Below, in pieces: positions 1 to 7,284 of a stretch of 28,850 nt of DNA (positions are counted from its first letter, which is position 1; each line of letters starts with the position of its first letter). This stretch comes from Bacteroides_E sp964522975 (lineage in GTDB: Bacteria; Bacteroidota; Bacteroidia; Bacteroidales; Bacteroidaceae): positions 1 to 28,850 of the forward strand of contig CAZFXK010000021.1 of assembly GCA_964522975.1 (NCBI GenBank), written 5' to 3'. Made by a program: the position numbers and the translations under genes. The notes beneath the pieces are model-generated. The model was not told the DNA's origin, did no database searches, and saw only the letters and a program-made list of their open reading frames with translations.

Positions 1-408
1 GCGAGGATAGATTAATATTTTGTGATTTTTTTTGATGTCTTGAGGGTTTTTCCATTGATCGAAACTATTCCAGTTGTCCGAGCCTATGATGAGGATAAAC
101 TCTTTGTCTGCATATTGGCTTCTCAATGCCTCTAACGTTTTAGCTGTATAATAAGGGGGCTTTAGATGCAATTCAAAGTCCGAAGCCTTGAATCGGGGAT
201 AGTCTTGAATTGCCAACTGGATGAGTTCAAAACGTTGTTTCTCGGTAGCACCTGCCTTTTCTGTCTTCAATGGATTTTGAGGCGTTAGCATAAACCAAAG
301 TTCGTCCAGTTGCTCAAATTCGCAAATGTAGTTGGCTAAAGCCAAATGCCCTACGTGTATGGGATCAAAAGATCCCCCGAAAATTCCTATTTTGGGTTTA
401 TCAGTCAT
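1..408 (-). CDS. nadD: Nicotinate-nucleotide adenylyltransferase, partial (3' end outside window)
   Basis: Adenylates nicotinate mononucleotide to deamido-NAD in NAD synthesis (cytosol). I translated the minus strand from the ATG complement at 406-408 and the frame stays open to the left edge, giving 136 codons. Near the N-terminus is the nucleotidyltransferase signature GGSFDPIHVGH (residues 11-21) with its HxGH motif (H18, H21). Further on come a Phe/Trp-rich stretch and IIGSDNW, the typical NadD substrate-binding segment. The C-terminal part, including the usual ISSTxIR motif, lies beyond the edge. The gene starts 4 nt after the gmk stop, so it is the third gene of a yicC-gmk-nadD operon. 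No internal promoter was seen. The identification is firm; only the length is unknown. Confidence 0.95.
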   Translation of the reverse strand, partial: MTDKPKIGIFGGSFDPIHVGHLALANYICEFEQLDELWFMLTPQNPLKTEKAGATEKQRFELIQLAIQDYPRFKASDFELHLKPPYYTAKTLEALRSQYADKEFILIIGSDNWNSFDQWKNPQDIKKNHKILIYPR

Positions 409-412
409 AAGT

Positions 413-979
413 TTATTTAGACAGAAAGGCTTGGATTTTTTGATAAGCGTTCTCTTGTGCTTTTTTTAGGTCATCATTAATGATGATAGTGTCGAATTGC
501 GGAGCAAAAGATAATTCATATTTTGCTTTTTCTATTCGTCTTTGTATTACTTCCGGCGAATCTGTAGCTCGGCTAATTAATCTTTTTTCTAATTCCTCAA
601 TGGATGGGGGTTGAATGAAAATGGAGAGTGCACGATCGCCAAAATATGCTTTGATGTTACAGCCACCTACCACATCTACATCAAAAATTACATTCTTTCC
701 TTCTTGAAGTATTCTTTGTACTTCAGACTTTAAAGTACCATAGAAGCAATCGGTATAAACCTCTTCATATTCAAGGAATTCATTATTCTTGATTTTTTCC
801 TTAAATTCTTGTGGCGTATGGAAATAATATTCCACCCCATGTTTTTCCTCTCCTCTGGGCATACGACTGGTTGCTGATATGGAGAACGTTAAGTCTAAAT
901 CTTTTTCCAGTAAATAGTTTATGATTGTGGATTTGCCCGAACCTGAAGGGGCAGAAAAAATAATTAGTTTACCCGGCAT
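413..979 (-). CDS. gmk: Guanylate kinase
   Basis: ATP-dependent phosphorylation of GMP to GDP, an essential step of guanine nucleotide synthesis in the cytosol. The 188-residue product has a P-loop at residues 10-18 (APSGSGKST) followed by the GMP-binding segment TSRMPRGEE (38-46) and GVEYYF, the standard guanylate kinase order. Length fits the family (about 185-210). The lid region near residue 130-150 carries the expected arginines (ISRATDSPEVIQRRI). It sits 11 nt downstream of yicC and 4 nt upstream of nadD, so the three are very likely cotranscribed; yicC next to gmk is a widespread bacterial arrangement. Nothing unusual was seen in the sequence. Confidence 0.97.
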   Translation of the reverse strand: MPGKLIIFSAPSGSGKSTIINYLLEKDLDLTFSISATSRMPRGEEKHGVEYYFHTPQEFKEKIKNNEFLEYEEVYTDCFYGTLKSEVQRILQEGKNVIFDVDVVGGCNIKAYFGDRALSIFIQPPSIEELEKRLISRATDSPEVIQRRIEKAKYELSFAPQFDTIIINDDLKKAQENAYQKIQAFLSK

Positions 980-990
980 GAATATTCAAC

Positions 991-1869
991 TTATAAGGTG
1001 TTAAGTACTTGTTCTTTAATTTGCTCTAATTCATCTTTCATCTGAACCACTATTTTTTGCATAGCTGCCTGATTGGCTTTGCTTCCAAGTGTATTGATTT
1101 CTCTGCCAATTTCTTGAGAGATGAATCCTAGTTTTTTACCCTGATCCTCTTCTTCGTTTAAGGTCTTTAGGAAATAAGTTAAGTGATTGGTTAAGCGTTG
1201 TTTCTCTTCGTTTACATCTAACCGTTCAATGTAATAGATAAGTTCTTGTTCCAACCGATTCTTGTCGTATTCTACTGAAGGAATGCTTTCTAAGGCTTCA
1301 ACTAAGCGTTCTCTTAATTTTTCTACCCGCTCTTTCTCATAAGGATCGATTTGAGTTAGAAGTTCTTGTATGCGATGGATGCTCTTCTTGAATTTTTCTT
1401 CTAAAGCAGCTCCCTCTTGTGTTCGGAATTGAATGAGTTGCATAATGGCTTCCTCAATGGTGTTTTTTACAACGCTCCATTCTTCTTCAGAAAGTTCTTT
1501 GATTTCCACCTTACTCATTACCTCAGGCATTTTTAATAAAATTTGAAACCAATCGGAAGGGAGAGGTATGTTTAACTGTATCGAAATTTCGTTTATTTGC
1601 TTGTAATAGCTCTTGACTAACGATTGATTAATAGGAACCACTTGATCTGCATCCTCACGAACTTCAACCCAAAGATTGAAATCGATCTTACCTCTTTTAA
1701 GTCGGTAGCCAATCTCTTTCCTTATTTCCATTTCTTTTTCACGATAAAGAGGAGCGATGCGCGATGCTATGTCAAGGCCTTTACTGTTTAGTGATTTAAT
1801 TTCTATGGTAACTTTTTTATCCGGAAACTCGGCAACGGCTTTGCCGTACCCTGTCATTGATTGTATCAT
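991..1869 (-). CDS. yicC: YicC-family endoribonuclease
   Basis: Member of the YicC family, which in E. coli and B. subtilis has been reported to be a metal-dependent endoribonuclease. The start was set at the ATG complement 1867-1869, giving 292 residues that begin MIQSMTGYGKA, the near-invariant N-terminus of the family. A longer upstream reading (13 extra codons from 1908) runs into the promoter and is unlikely. The C-terminal DUF1732 block is present (REINTLGSKANQAAM followed by a charged helix). Long Glu/Lys-rich stretches in the middle suggest coiled coil or helical bundle, as in the family. First gene of the yicC-gmk-nadD operon, expressed from a -7 element at 1886-1893 that faces away from tsaB. 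Confidence 0.93.
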   Translation of the reverse strand: MIQSMTGYGKAVAEFPDKKVTIEIKSLNSKGLDIASRIAPLYREKEMEIRKEIGYRLKRGKIDFNLWVEVREDADQVVPINQSLVKSYYKQINEISIQLNIPLPSDWFQILLKMPEVMSKVEIKELSEEEWSVVKNTIEEAIMQLIQFRTQEGAALEEKFKKSIHRIQELLTQIDPYEKERVEKLRERLVEALESIPSVEYDKNRLEQELIYYIERLDVNEEKQRLTNHLTYFLKTLNEEEDQGKKLGFISQEIGREINTLGSKANQAAMQKIVVQMKDELEQIKEQVLNTL

Positions 1870-1885
1870 AATTGTGACTTTTGTG

Positions 1886-1893
1886 CAAAAATA
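1886..1893 (-). promoter_or_regulatory. Candidate -7 element of the yicC operon
   Basis: On the minus strand this reads TATTTTTG, a perfect match to the Bacteroidetes TAnnTTTG element. The predicted transcription start would lie near 1880, about 10 nt before the yicC ATG. No clear -33 TTG was found at the usual spacing, so confidence is moderate. Confidence 0.5.
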
Positions 1894-1916
1894 ACGGAAT
1901 TTTAGCAATTAACGCT

Positions 1917-1924
1917 TATCTTTG
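1917..1924 (+). promoter_or_regulatory. Candidate -7 element of the tsaB operon
   Basis: TATCTTTG matches TAnnTTTG exactly and lies 21 nt upstream of the tsaB ATG, so the predicted 5' UTR is only about 15 nt. It is 23 nt from the opposing yicC element at 1886-1893. No convincing -33 element. Confidence 0.55.
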
Positions 1925-1945
1925 TGGATAATAAGCTATTAATCT

Positions 1946-2638
1946 ATGTCGTGTATATTAAGTATCGAAACTTCAACGGAAGTTTGTTCTGTTGCAATTA
2001 GCGAACTCGGAGATAAAATATTTAGTAAAGAAGATTATAACGGACCCAATCATGCTGAATCTTTAGGTGTTTTTATAGATGAAGCACTCTCATTTATTGA
2101 CAGTAAGGGGATTCCTTTAGATGCAGTGGCCATTAGTAGTGGTCCGGGATCTTATACAGGATTGCGCATTGGCGTATCTATGGCTAAAGGAATATGTTAT
2201 GGAAGGGACGTTCCTCTATTGGGCATACCTACACTAAAAGTATTAAGCGTTCCTGTTTTGTTAAAGAAGGAATTGCCTGATAATGCCTTACTTTGTCCTA
2301 TGATAGATGCTCGGCGAATGGAGGTTTATGCAGCCATATATACCCGATCATTGGAGGAAAAGAGAGAAGTAGCTGCTGATATCATTGATGAAACTTCTTA
2401 TATGGAGTATTTAGAAGATTCTCCGGTTTATTTTTTCGGTAATGGTGCCGAAAAGTGTAAAGATAAAATAATACATCCTAATGCCTACTTCTTAGATGAT
2501 GTCTATCCCTTGGCTCAATGGATGTTTCCTTTAGCAGAACAATTAATGGCAAATAAAAGCTTTGAAGATATAGCTTATTTTGAACCTTTTTATTTAAAAG
2601 ATTTTATTGCCACAAAGCCAAAGAAAAAACTTTTGTAA
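1946..2638 (+). CDS. tsaB: tRNA t6A37 threonylcarbamoyladenosine synthesis protein TsaB
   Basis: Non-catalytic partner of TsaD, with TsaE, in attaching threonylcarbamoyl to A37 of ANN-decoding tRNAs (cytosol). The 230-residue product has the ASKHA-fold N-terminus ILSIETSTEVCSVAI and the hallmark SSGPGSYTGLRIGVSMAKG (about residues 64-82). It lacks the HxxxH metal site found in TsaD, as expected for TsaB. Length is normal for the family (about 220-240). It is the first gene of a plus-strand run: the DUF4290 gene begins 30 nt after its stop. A short UTR and a consensus -7 box precede it. Confidence 0.95.
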   Translation: MSCILSIETSTEVCSVAISELGDKIFSKEDYNGPNHAESLGVFIDEALSFIDSKGIPLDAVAISSGPGSYTGLRIGVSMAKGICYGRDVPLLGIPTLKVLSVPVLLKKELPDNALLCPMIDARRMEVYAAIYTRSLEEKREVAADIIDETSYMEYLEDSPVYFFGNGAEKCKDKIIHPNAYFLDDVYPLAQWMFPLAEQLMANKSFEDIAYFEPFYLKDFIATKPKKKLL

Positions 2639-2668
2639 TGTCTTGTTTTTTTATATATTTATAGAACT

Positions 2669-3268
2669 ATGCAATATAATACTTCACAAAAAAGAATGGC
2701 CTTGCCTGAATACGGTCGAAGTGTACAAAATATGGTTGATCATGCTTTAACCATTGAAGATCGTGAAGAAAGGCAGTTATGTGCCAATACCATAATTGAA
2801 ATAATGGGAAATATGTTCCCTCATTTGCGGGATGTACCCGATTTTAAGCATAAACTGTGGGATCATTTGGCTATGATGTCCGATTTTAAGTTAGATATCG
2901 ATTATCCCTATGAGATTGTAAAAAAAGAATTGCTTGACGAAAAGCCACAGTCTGTGGCTTATCAGCAGTCTCCCATTCGTTACAAACATTATGGAAAAAC
3001 CATAGAACGTTTAATTGATGAGGCGATAAAATTACCTGAAGGGGATGAAAAAAATAATTTAGTGGCATTGATATGTAATCATATGCGTCAAGCCTTTTCT
3101 ACTTGGAACAACAATGCAGTTGAAGAAGATAAAATTGCAGCTGATTTATTAGAACTGTCTAATGGGAAATTGCAAGAAACGGATGAAGTTCGTGAGATAA
3201 TGGAGGAGCGAATGAATCGTTATGGTCGTAGAGGTAGAAATACCTCTCGTAGAGGGCCAAGACGATAA
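2669..3268 (+). CDS. DUF4290 family protein with Arg-rich tail
   Basis: I recognise this as the Bacteroidetes-restricted DUF4290 family; no molecular function is known to me. The 199-residue product has no signal peptide or membrane segment, so it is probably cytosolic. The body is helical and charged, with two similar-looking halves: an aromatic MFPHLRDVPDFKHKLWDHLAMM segment (about residues 52-73) and a later ICNHMRQAFSTWN segment. The last ~20 residues are very basic (NRYGRRGRNTSRRGPRR), which would suit binding to RNA, DNA or ribosomes. That is inference only. It lies between tsaB (30 nt) and murA (48 nt), consistent with one transcript carrying translation-related and wall-synthesis genes. 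Confidence 0.85.
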   Translation: MQYNTSQKRMALPEYGRSVQNMVDHALTIEDREERQLCANTIIEIMGNMFPHLRDVPDFKHKLWDHLAMMSDFKLDIDYPYEIVKKELLDEKPQSVAYQQSPIRYKHYGKTIERLIDEAIKLPEGDEKNNLVALICNHMRQAFSTWNNNAVEEDKIAADLLELSNGKLQETDEVREIMEERMNRYGRRGRNTSRRGPRR

Positions 3269-3316
3269 TTATATATTAATAAGTATTTTCTGTTAACCTA
3301 CTAATTGAATACACAT

Positions 3317-4621
3317 ATGGCATCATTTGTTATTGAAGGTGGTCACAAACTTTCCGGCGATATTTATCCTCAAGGAGCTAAGAATGAGGTTTTGCAAATA
3401 TTATGCGCCACATTGCTAACTACAGAAAAGGTGGTTATTCATAATGTACCTAACATTTTAGATGTAAACAATCTAATTCAACTTATGCGCGACATAGGAG
3501 TGGAGATTGTTATGATTGATGAAAAAACCTATAGTTTTAAAGCTGAAACTATCGATTTGGAGTATATGGAGAGTGAGGAATATCTTAAAAAATGCTCTAG
3601 CTTAAGAGGGTCAGTGATGCTTATTGGGCCTACCATTGCCCGATTTGGTAAAACCATTATTTCAAAACCGGGAGGTGACAAGATTGGTCGCCGCAGGTTA
3701 GATACGCATTTAATGGGTATTAAAAAATTAGGTGCAGAGTTTGAATATGATGCCTTTCGTGAAACTTATGTAATTACTGCTGATAAACTTAAGGGGGATT
3801 ATATGCTTCTGGATGAGGCATCGGTTACAGGAACGGCTAACATTGTGATGGCTGCTGTATTAGCTGAAGGGAAGACTACAATTTATAATGCGGCCTGTGA
3901 GCCTTATTTGCAACAACTGTGTAAGATGTTGAACAGAATGGGGGCAAAAATAAGTGGCATTGCTTCTAATTTGCTAACTATAGAAGGGGTAGATGAACTG
4001 AAAGGAACTGAACATACAGTGCTTCCTGATATGATTGAGGTAGGTAGTTTTATTGGGATGGCTGCAATGACCCAAAGTGATATCATGATTAAAAATGTGA
4101 GTTATGATAATCTCGGGGTTATCCCTGATAGTTTTAAACGGTTGGGTATTCAAATGAACCAGCAAGGAGATGACATTCATATTCCCTCACAAGACCGCTA
4201 TGTAATAGAATCTTTCATAGATGGTTCCATTATGACCATTGCAGATGCTCCTTGGCCCGGATTAACTCCTGATTTGCTGAGTGTACTACTTGTGGTGGCT
4301 ACTCAAGCTGAGGGGAGTGTTTTAATACATCAAAAAATGTTTGAGAGCCGTTTATTCTTTGTAGATAAGTTAATTGATATGGGGGCACAAATCATTTTGT
4401 GTGATCCTCACCGGGCAGTTGTTATTGGGCATAATCAAAAGTTTCGTTTAAGAGGAGGGACTATGACTTCCCCGGATATTCGTGCAGGAATAGCACTCTT
4501 AATTGCGGCTTTAAGTGCGGAAGGGATTAGTACCATTCATAATGTGGATCAAATTGATCGGGGGTATCAAAATATTGAAACTCGATTAAATGGCATTGGT
4601 GCAAAAATTACACGCCTATGA
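3317..4621 (+). CDS. murA: UDP-N-acetylglucosamine 1-carboxyvinyltransferase (Asp-type, fosfomycin-insensitive form predicted)
   Basis: Transfers enolpyruvate from PEP to UDP-GlcNAc, the first committed step of peptidoglycan synthesis (cytosol). I chose the ATG at 3317 (434 residues, MASFVIEGGHKLSG) over an in-frame TTG at 3305. Lys22-Asn23 (GAKNEV), required for PEP binding, is present at the usual position. The active-site loop reads PGGDKIGRRRLDTH, so the residue aligned with Cys115 of E. coli MurA is Asp121 (codon at 3677-3679). In other bacteria, naturally Asp-containing MurA enzymes remain active and are not alkylated by fosfomycin. The C-terminal SPDIRAGIALLIAAL supplies the conserved late Arg. 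Its stop overlaps the rimM start by 4 nt (ATGA). Confidence 0.95.
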   Translation: MASFVIEGGHKLSGDIYPQGAKNEVLQILCATLLTTEKVVIHNVPNILDVNNLIQLMRDIGVEIVMIDEKTYSFKAETIDLEYMESEEYLKKCSSLRGSVMLIGPTIARFGKTIISKPGGDKIGRRRLDTHLMGIKKLGAEFEYDAFRETYVITADKLKGDYMLLDEASVTGTANIVMAAVLAEGKTTIYNAACEPYLQQLCKMLNRMGAKISGIASNLLTIEGVDELKGTEHTVLPDMIEVGSFIGMAAMTQSDIMIKNVSYDNLGVIPDSFKRLGIQMNQQGDDIHIPSQDRYVIESFIDGSIMTIADAPWPGLTPDLLSVLLVVATQAEGSVLIHQKMFESRLFFVDKLIDMGAQIILCDPHRAVVIGHNQKFRLRGGTMTSPDIRAGIALLIAALSAEGISTIHNVDQIDRGYQNIETRLNGIGAKITRL

Positions 4622-5145
4622 TAACCCCCTCCGAAGTTACAAGAATTGGTTTTTTTTCAAAACCCCACGGTGTTTCAGGAGAGGTAAGGTTAGAGTTTGA
4701 GGCGGATGTTTTTGAAACCCTGCCTTCCGATTATATCATCTGTGAAATGGAAGGGATTCTGGTACCATTCTTCATTGAGTCTTATCGTTTAGGGGGAGGA
4801 AGTACGGGTTATGTGAAATTTCAGCGGGTTGATGATTTAGCTTATGCCAATCGTTTTATTGGAGTTGATGCTTATCTTCCCAAAGAATTGGTGAGTCAAC
4901 CCCGGGTTGATAATCCGTATGATGCAATCCTTGGATTTCTTGTTTCTGATGAGCAGTTGGGTGAATTAGGCCGAATTCGTGAGGTCGATGAAACCACTTC
5001 TAATGTTTTGTTCGTTGTTGGTTATGAGGAACGCGAGGTTTTAATCCCTGTTCATGAAGATCTTATTTTAGGCATAGATCAGGCAAAAAAAATTGTTTAT
5101 GTAGATCTACCTGAAGGGCTTGTTGATTTAGAATCTTTAGATTGA
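4618..5145 (+). CDS. rimM: Ribosome maturation factor RimM
   Basis: Assists assembly of the 30S head during 16S rRNA maturation, binding ribosomal protein S19. The 175-residue product opens with the RimM motif IGFFSKPHGVSGEVR (residues 10-24). It ends with a PRC-barrel-like domain (NPYDAILGFLVSD, then VLIPVHEDLILGID and IVYVDLPEGLVDL). Length is standard. The ATG lies inside the murA stop (ATGA overlap at 4618-4621), so translation is likely coupled. Unusually, rimM is here joined to murA rather than to rpsP/trmD/rplS; this linkage seems common in Bacteroidetes, from memory. The next gene has its own candidate promoter. Confidence 0.93.
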   Translation: MITPSEVTRIGFFSKPHGVSGEVRLEFEADVFETLPSDYIICEMEGILVPFFIESYRLGGGSTGYVKFQRVDDLAYANRFIGVDAYLPKELVSQPRVDNPYDAILGFLVSDEQLGELGRIREVDETTSNVLFVVGYEEREVLIPVHEDLILGIDQAKKIVYVDLPEGLVDLESLD

Positions 5146-5197
5146 CTTATATCTTTAAATTCACTTAATAAAAGAGAAGATAATAGACTGAAATGCT

Positions 5198-5205
5198 TAC
5201 CTTTG
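5198..5205 (+). promoter_or_regulatory. Candidate -7 element of the M23 peptidase-dxr-rseP operon
   Basis: TACCTTTG fits TAnnTTTG and lies 19 nt upstream of the ATG at 5225, in the 79-nt gap after rimM. The predicted start site is near 5212. A GGAGG at 5219-5223 is only 1 nt from the start codon, too close for a normal Shine-Dalgarno site. No clear -33 element. Confidence 0.5.
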
Positions 5206-5224
5206 TACGCTATTATTCGGAGGT

Positions 5225-6085
5225 ATGGCGAAGAAAAAACGTAAAAAGTCTTTTTGGAAAGATATTCGGTTTAAATACAGATTGACCATTCTTAATGAAA
5301 ACACATTAGAAGAGGTTGCTAAACTACGTGTGTCCAAATTTAATGGTCTTTCTGTCCTGTTTACTACTCTTTTTCTTGTTTTTTTTATTGTTTCCTCCAT
5401 TTTGGTTTTAACACCTCTAAAGAATTATTTGCCGGGTTATTTGAATAGTGAAGTCCGGGCAGAGATAGTTAATAATGCCCTGCGGCTGGACTCATTACAA
5501 GAGGTAGTTGAGAAACAGCATTTGTACATAGCAAATATACAAGACATCTTCAAGGGGGAAGTTAAGTTGGATACCCTTATTTCCATTGATTCGTTAACTA
5601 CCATGCGAATTGACTCGATAAAAGAGCGATCGGAAAGAGAAAACGCTTTTATAGAAGCATATGAAGAGCGGGAAAAATATAATTTGAGTTCGTTTACAGC
5701 TAACCTTGATTTAGGGGGAATACAACTATTTCGTCCTACTTCAGGAATCATTACCGGTCATTATGATGCAGAGACAAAACATTATGGAGTGGATTTAGCA
5801 GCTCCTTCTAATGAAAGTATAGTGGCTGTTTTAGATGGTGTTGTTATTTTAAGTACATACACAGCAGATACCGGATACTTGATCCAATTGCAACATAATC
5901 AAGATTTTGTGTCTGTTTATAAACATTGTGGCTCTTTATTAAAGAAACAAGGAGACAAAGTTAGAGTGGGAGAGGTTATTGCTCTAGTAGGCAGTACCGG
6001 AACATTAAGTACCGGGCCACATCTACATTTTGAGTTATGGTATAAAGGACAAGCTATAAATCCGGAACACTATATTGCTTTTTAA
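5225..6085 (+). CDS. Membrane-anchored M23 family metallopeptidase (LytM/peptidoglycan hydrolase type)
   Basis: Predicted zinc endopeptidase acting on peptidoglycan cross-links, anchored in the inner membrane with its catalytic domain in the periplasm. Residues 1-40 are highly basic (MAKKKRKKSFWKD), followed by one membrane segment at about 42-65. A helical, probably coiled-coil stretch covers about 75-155. The C-terminal LytM domain has all zinc and catalytic residues visible: H186 and D190 (HYGVDLAAP), a central YKHCG histidine, and HLH at 266-268 (GPHLHFELW). The active site is therefore intact, unlike EnvC/NlpD-type activators. It is followed after 6 nt by dxr, so the two are cotranscribed. 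Confidence 0.92.
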   Translation: MAKKKRKKSFWKDIRFKYRLTILNENTLEEVAKLRVSKFNGLSVLFTTLFLVFFIVSSILVLTPLKNYLPGYLNSEVRAEIVNNALRLDSLQEVVEKQHLYIANIQDIFKGEVKLDTLISIDSLTTMRIDSIKERSERENAFIEAYEEREKYNLSSFTANLDLGGIQLFRPTSGIITGHYDAETKHYGVDLAAPSNESIVAVLDGVVILSTYTADTGYLIQLQHNQDFVSVYKHCGSLLKKQGDKVRVGEVIALVGSTGTLSTGPHLHFELWYKGQAINPEHYIAF

Positions 6086-6091
6086 ATTATT

Positions 6092-7261
6092 ATGAACAAA
6101 GACGAAAAGAAAAAACAAATTGCCATATTGGGTTCTACCGGCTCTATTGGAACACAAGCTTTAGAGGTTATAGAAGAGCATTCAGAGCGCTATGAGGTGA
6201 ACGTATTAACCGCTTTTCAAAGTGTGGATTTATTAATTAAACAAGCCCGGAAATTTAATCCGGACGTGGTCGTTATTGGTGATCAGACAAAATATCCGAA
6301 ACTAAAAGAAGCCTTAAGTGATTTACCGATTAAAGTCTATGTTGGTGAGGAAGCCTTATGTCAGAGTGTTGAATCGCAGGAAATTGATATCGTGTTAACA
6401 GCGATGGTTGGTTTTGCAGGGCTAGCTCCTACAATCAGTGCAATACGAAGTAATAAAACAATTGCTTTGGCTAATAAGGAAACGTTAGTTGTTGCCGGTG
6501 ACCTGATTAATAAGGAGTTGTCAGTACATAGGGTTCCCATATTACCGGTTGATTCAGAGCATTCTGCTATATTTCAATGTCTTATCGGTGAAGTTAGTGA
6601 GGTAGAAAAAATCATACTAACGGCATCCGGAGGCCCTTTTCGTAATTTATCAAAAGAAGAATTGGCGACGGTTACTAAAGTACAAGCATTGAAACATCCT
6701 AATTGGGAAATGGGTGATAAAATAACAATAGACTCGGCCTCTATGATGAATAAGGGTTTTGAAGTAATAGAGGCAAAATGGTTGTTTGGATTGAAACCGA
6801 ATCAGATAGAGGTGGTTGTACATCCTCAGTCTATTATTCATTCTATGGTTCAATTTTCTGATAGCTCCATAAAGGCTCAATTAAGTGTGCCTGATATGAG
6901 AGTGCCCATTCAATATGCTTTCTCTTATCCTGAGCGTTTAGGTTCTTCTTGTCCAAGGCTGGATTTAACCAAATGGAATACACTTACCTTTGAAGAACCG
7001 GATTGTGAAAAGTTTAGGAATTTAGGTTTGGCTTATTATGCCATGCAACAAGGAGGAAACATACCTTGTGTGTTAAATGCTGCCAATGAAGTGGTTGTAG
7101 ATGCCTTTTTGAAAGATCAAATAGGTTTTTTGGAAATGAGCGATATTATTGAAGAAACACTATCGAAAGCTCATTTTGTTGCAAATCCCAGTCTTGATGA
7201 TTATATGGCTACCGACCAAGAATCTCGTTGTTTGGCATCCGATTTTATAAAAAATAAATAA
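6092..7261 (+). CDS. dxr: 1-deoxy-D-xylulose 5-phosphate reductoisomerase
   Basis: Converts DXP to 2-C-methyl-D-erythritol 4-phosphate with NADPH, the first committed step of the MEP isoprenoid pathway (cytosol), which supplies undecaprenyl and quinone side chains. The 389-residue protein has the NADPH-binding GSTGSIGTQALEVI near residue 14-27. The metal ligands are D154 and E156 (PVDSEHSAIFQ) and E224 (MNKGFEVIEAKWLF). The PNWEMGDKITIDSASM block and late NAANEVVVDAFL are typical. It lies 6 nt after the M23 gene and 23 nt before rseP; dxr followed by rseP is a common bacterial order. Also known as ispC. As a MEP-pathway enzyme with intact active site it is the expected fosmidomycin target. 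Confidence 0.97.
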   Translation: MNKDEKKKQIAILGSTGSIGTQALEVIEEHSERYEVNVLTAFQSVDLLIKQARKFNPDVVVIGDQTKYPKLKEALSDLPIKVYVGEEALCQSVESQEIDIVLTAMVGFAGLAPTISAIRSNKTIALANKETLVVAGDLINKELSVHRVPILPVDSEHSAIFQCLIGEVSEVEKIILTASGGPFRNLSKEELATVTKVQALKHPNWEMGDKITIDSASMMNKGFEVIEAKWLFGLKPNQIEVVVHPQSIIHSMVQFSDSSIKAQLSVPDMRVPIQYAFSYPERLGSSCPRLDLTKWNTLTFEEPDCEKFRNLGLAYYAMQQGGNIPCVLNAANEVVVDAFLKDQIGFLEMSDIIEETLSKAHFVANPSLDDYMATDQESRCLASDFIKNK

Positions 7262-7284
7262 GTTATTTAACAAAGAAATCAATA

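Noticed and set aside
1870..1908. Thirteen-codon N-terminal extension of YicC
   Set aside because: It contains the promoter element and the family begins at MIQSMTGYG.
3305..3316. Possible TTG start four codons upstream for murA
   Set aside because: ATG at 3317 gives the usual family N-terminus and places Lys22 at the expected position.
5219..5223. GGAGG before the M23 peptidase gene as Shine-Dalgarno site
   Set aside because: Only 1 nt from the ATG, too close to act as a normal site.
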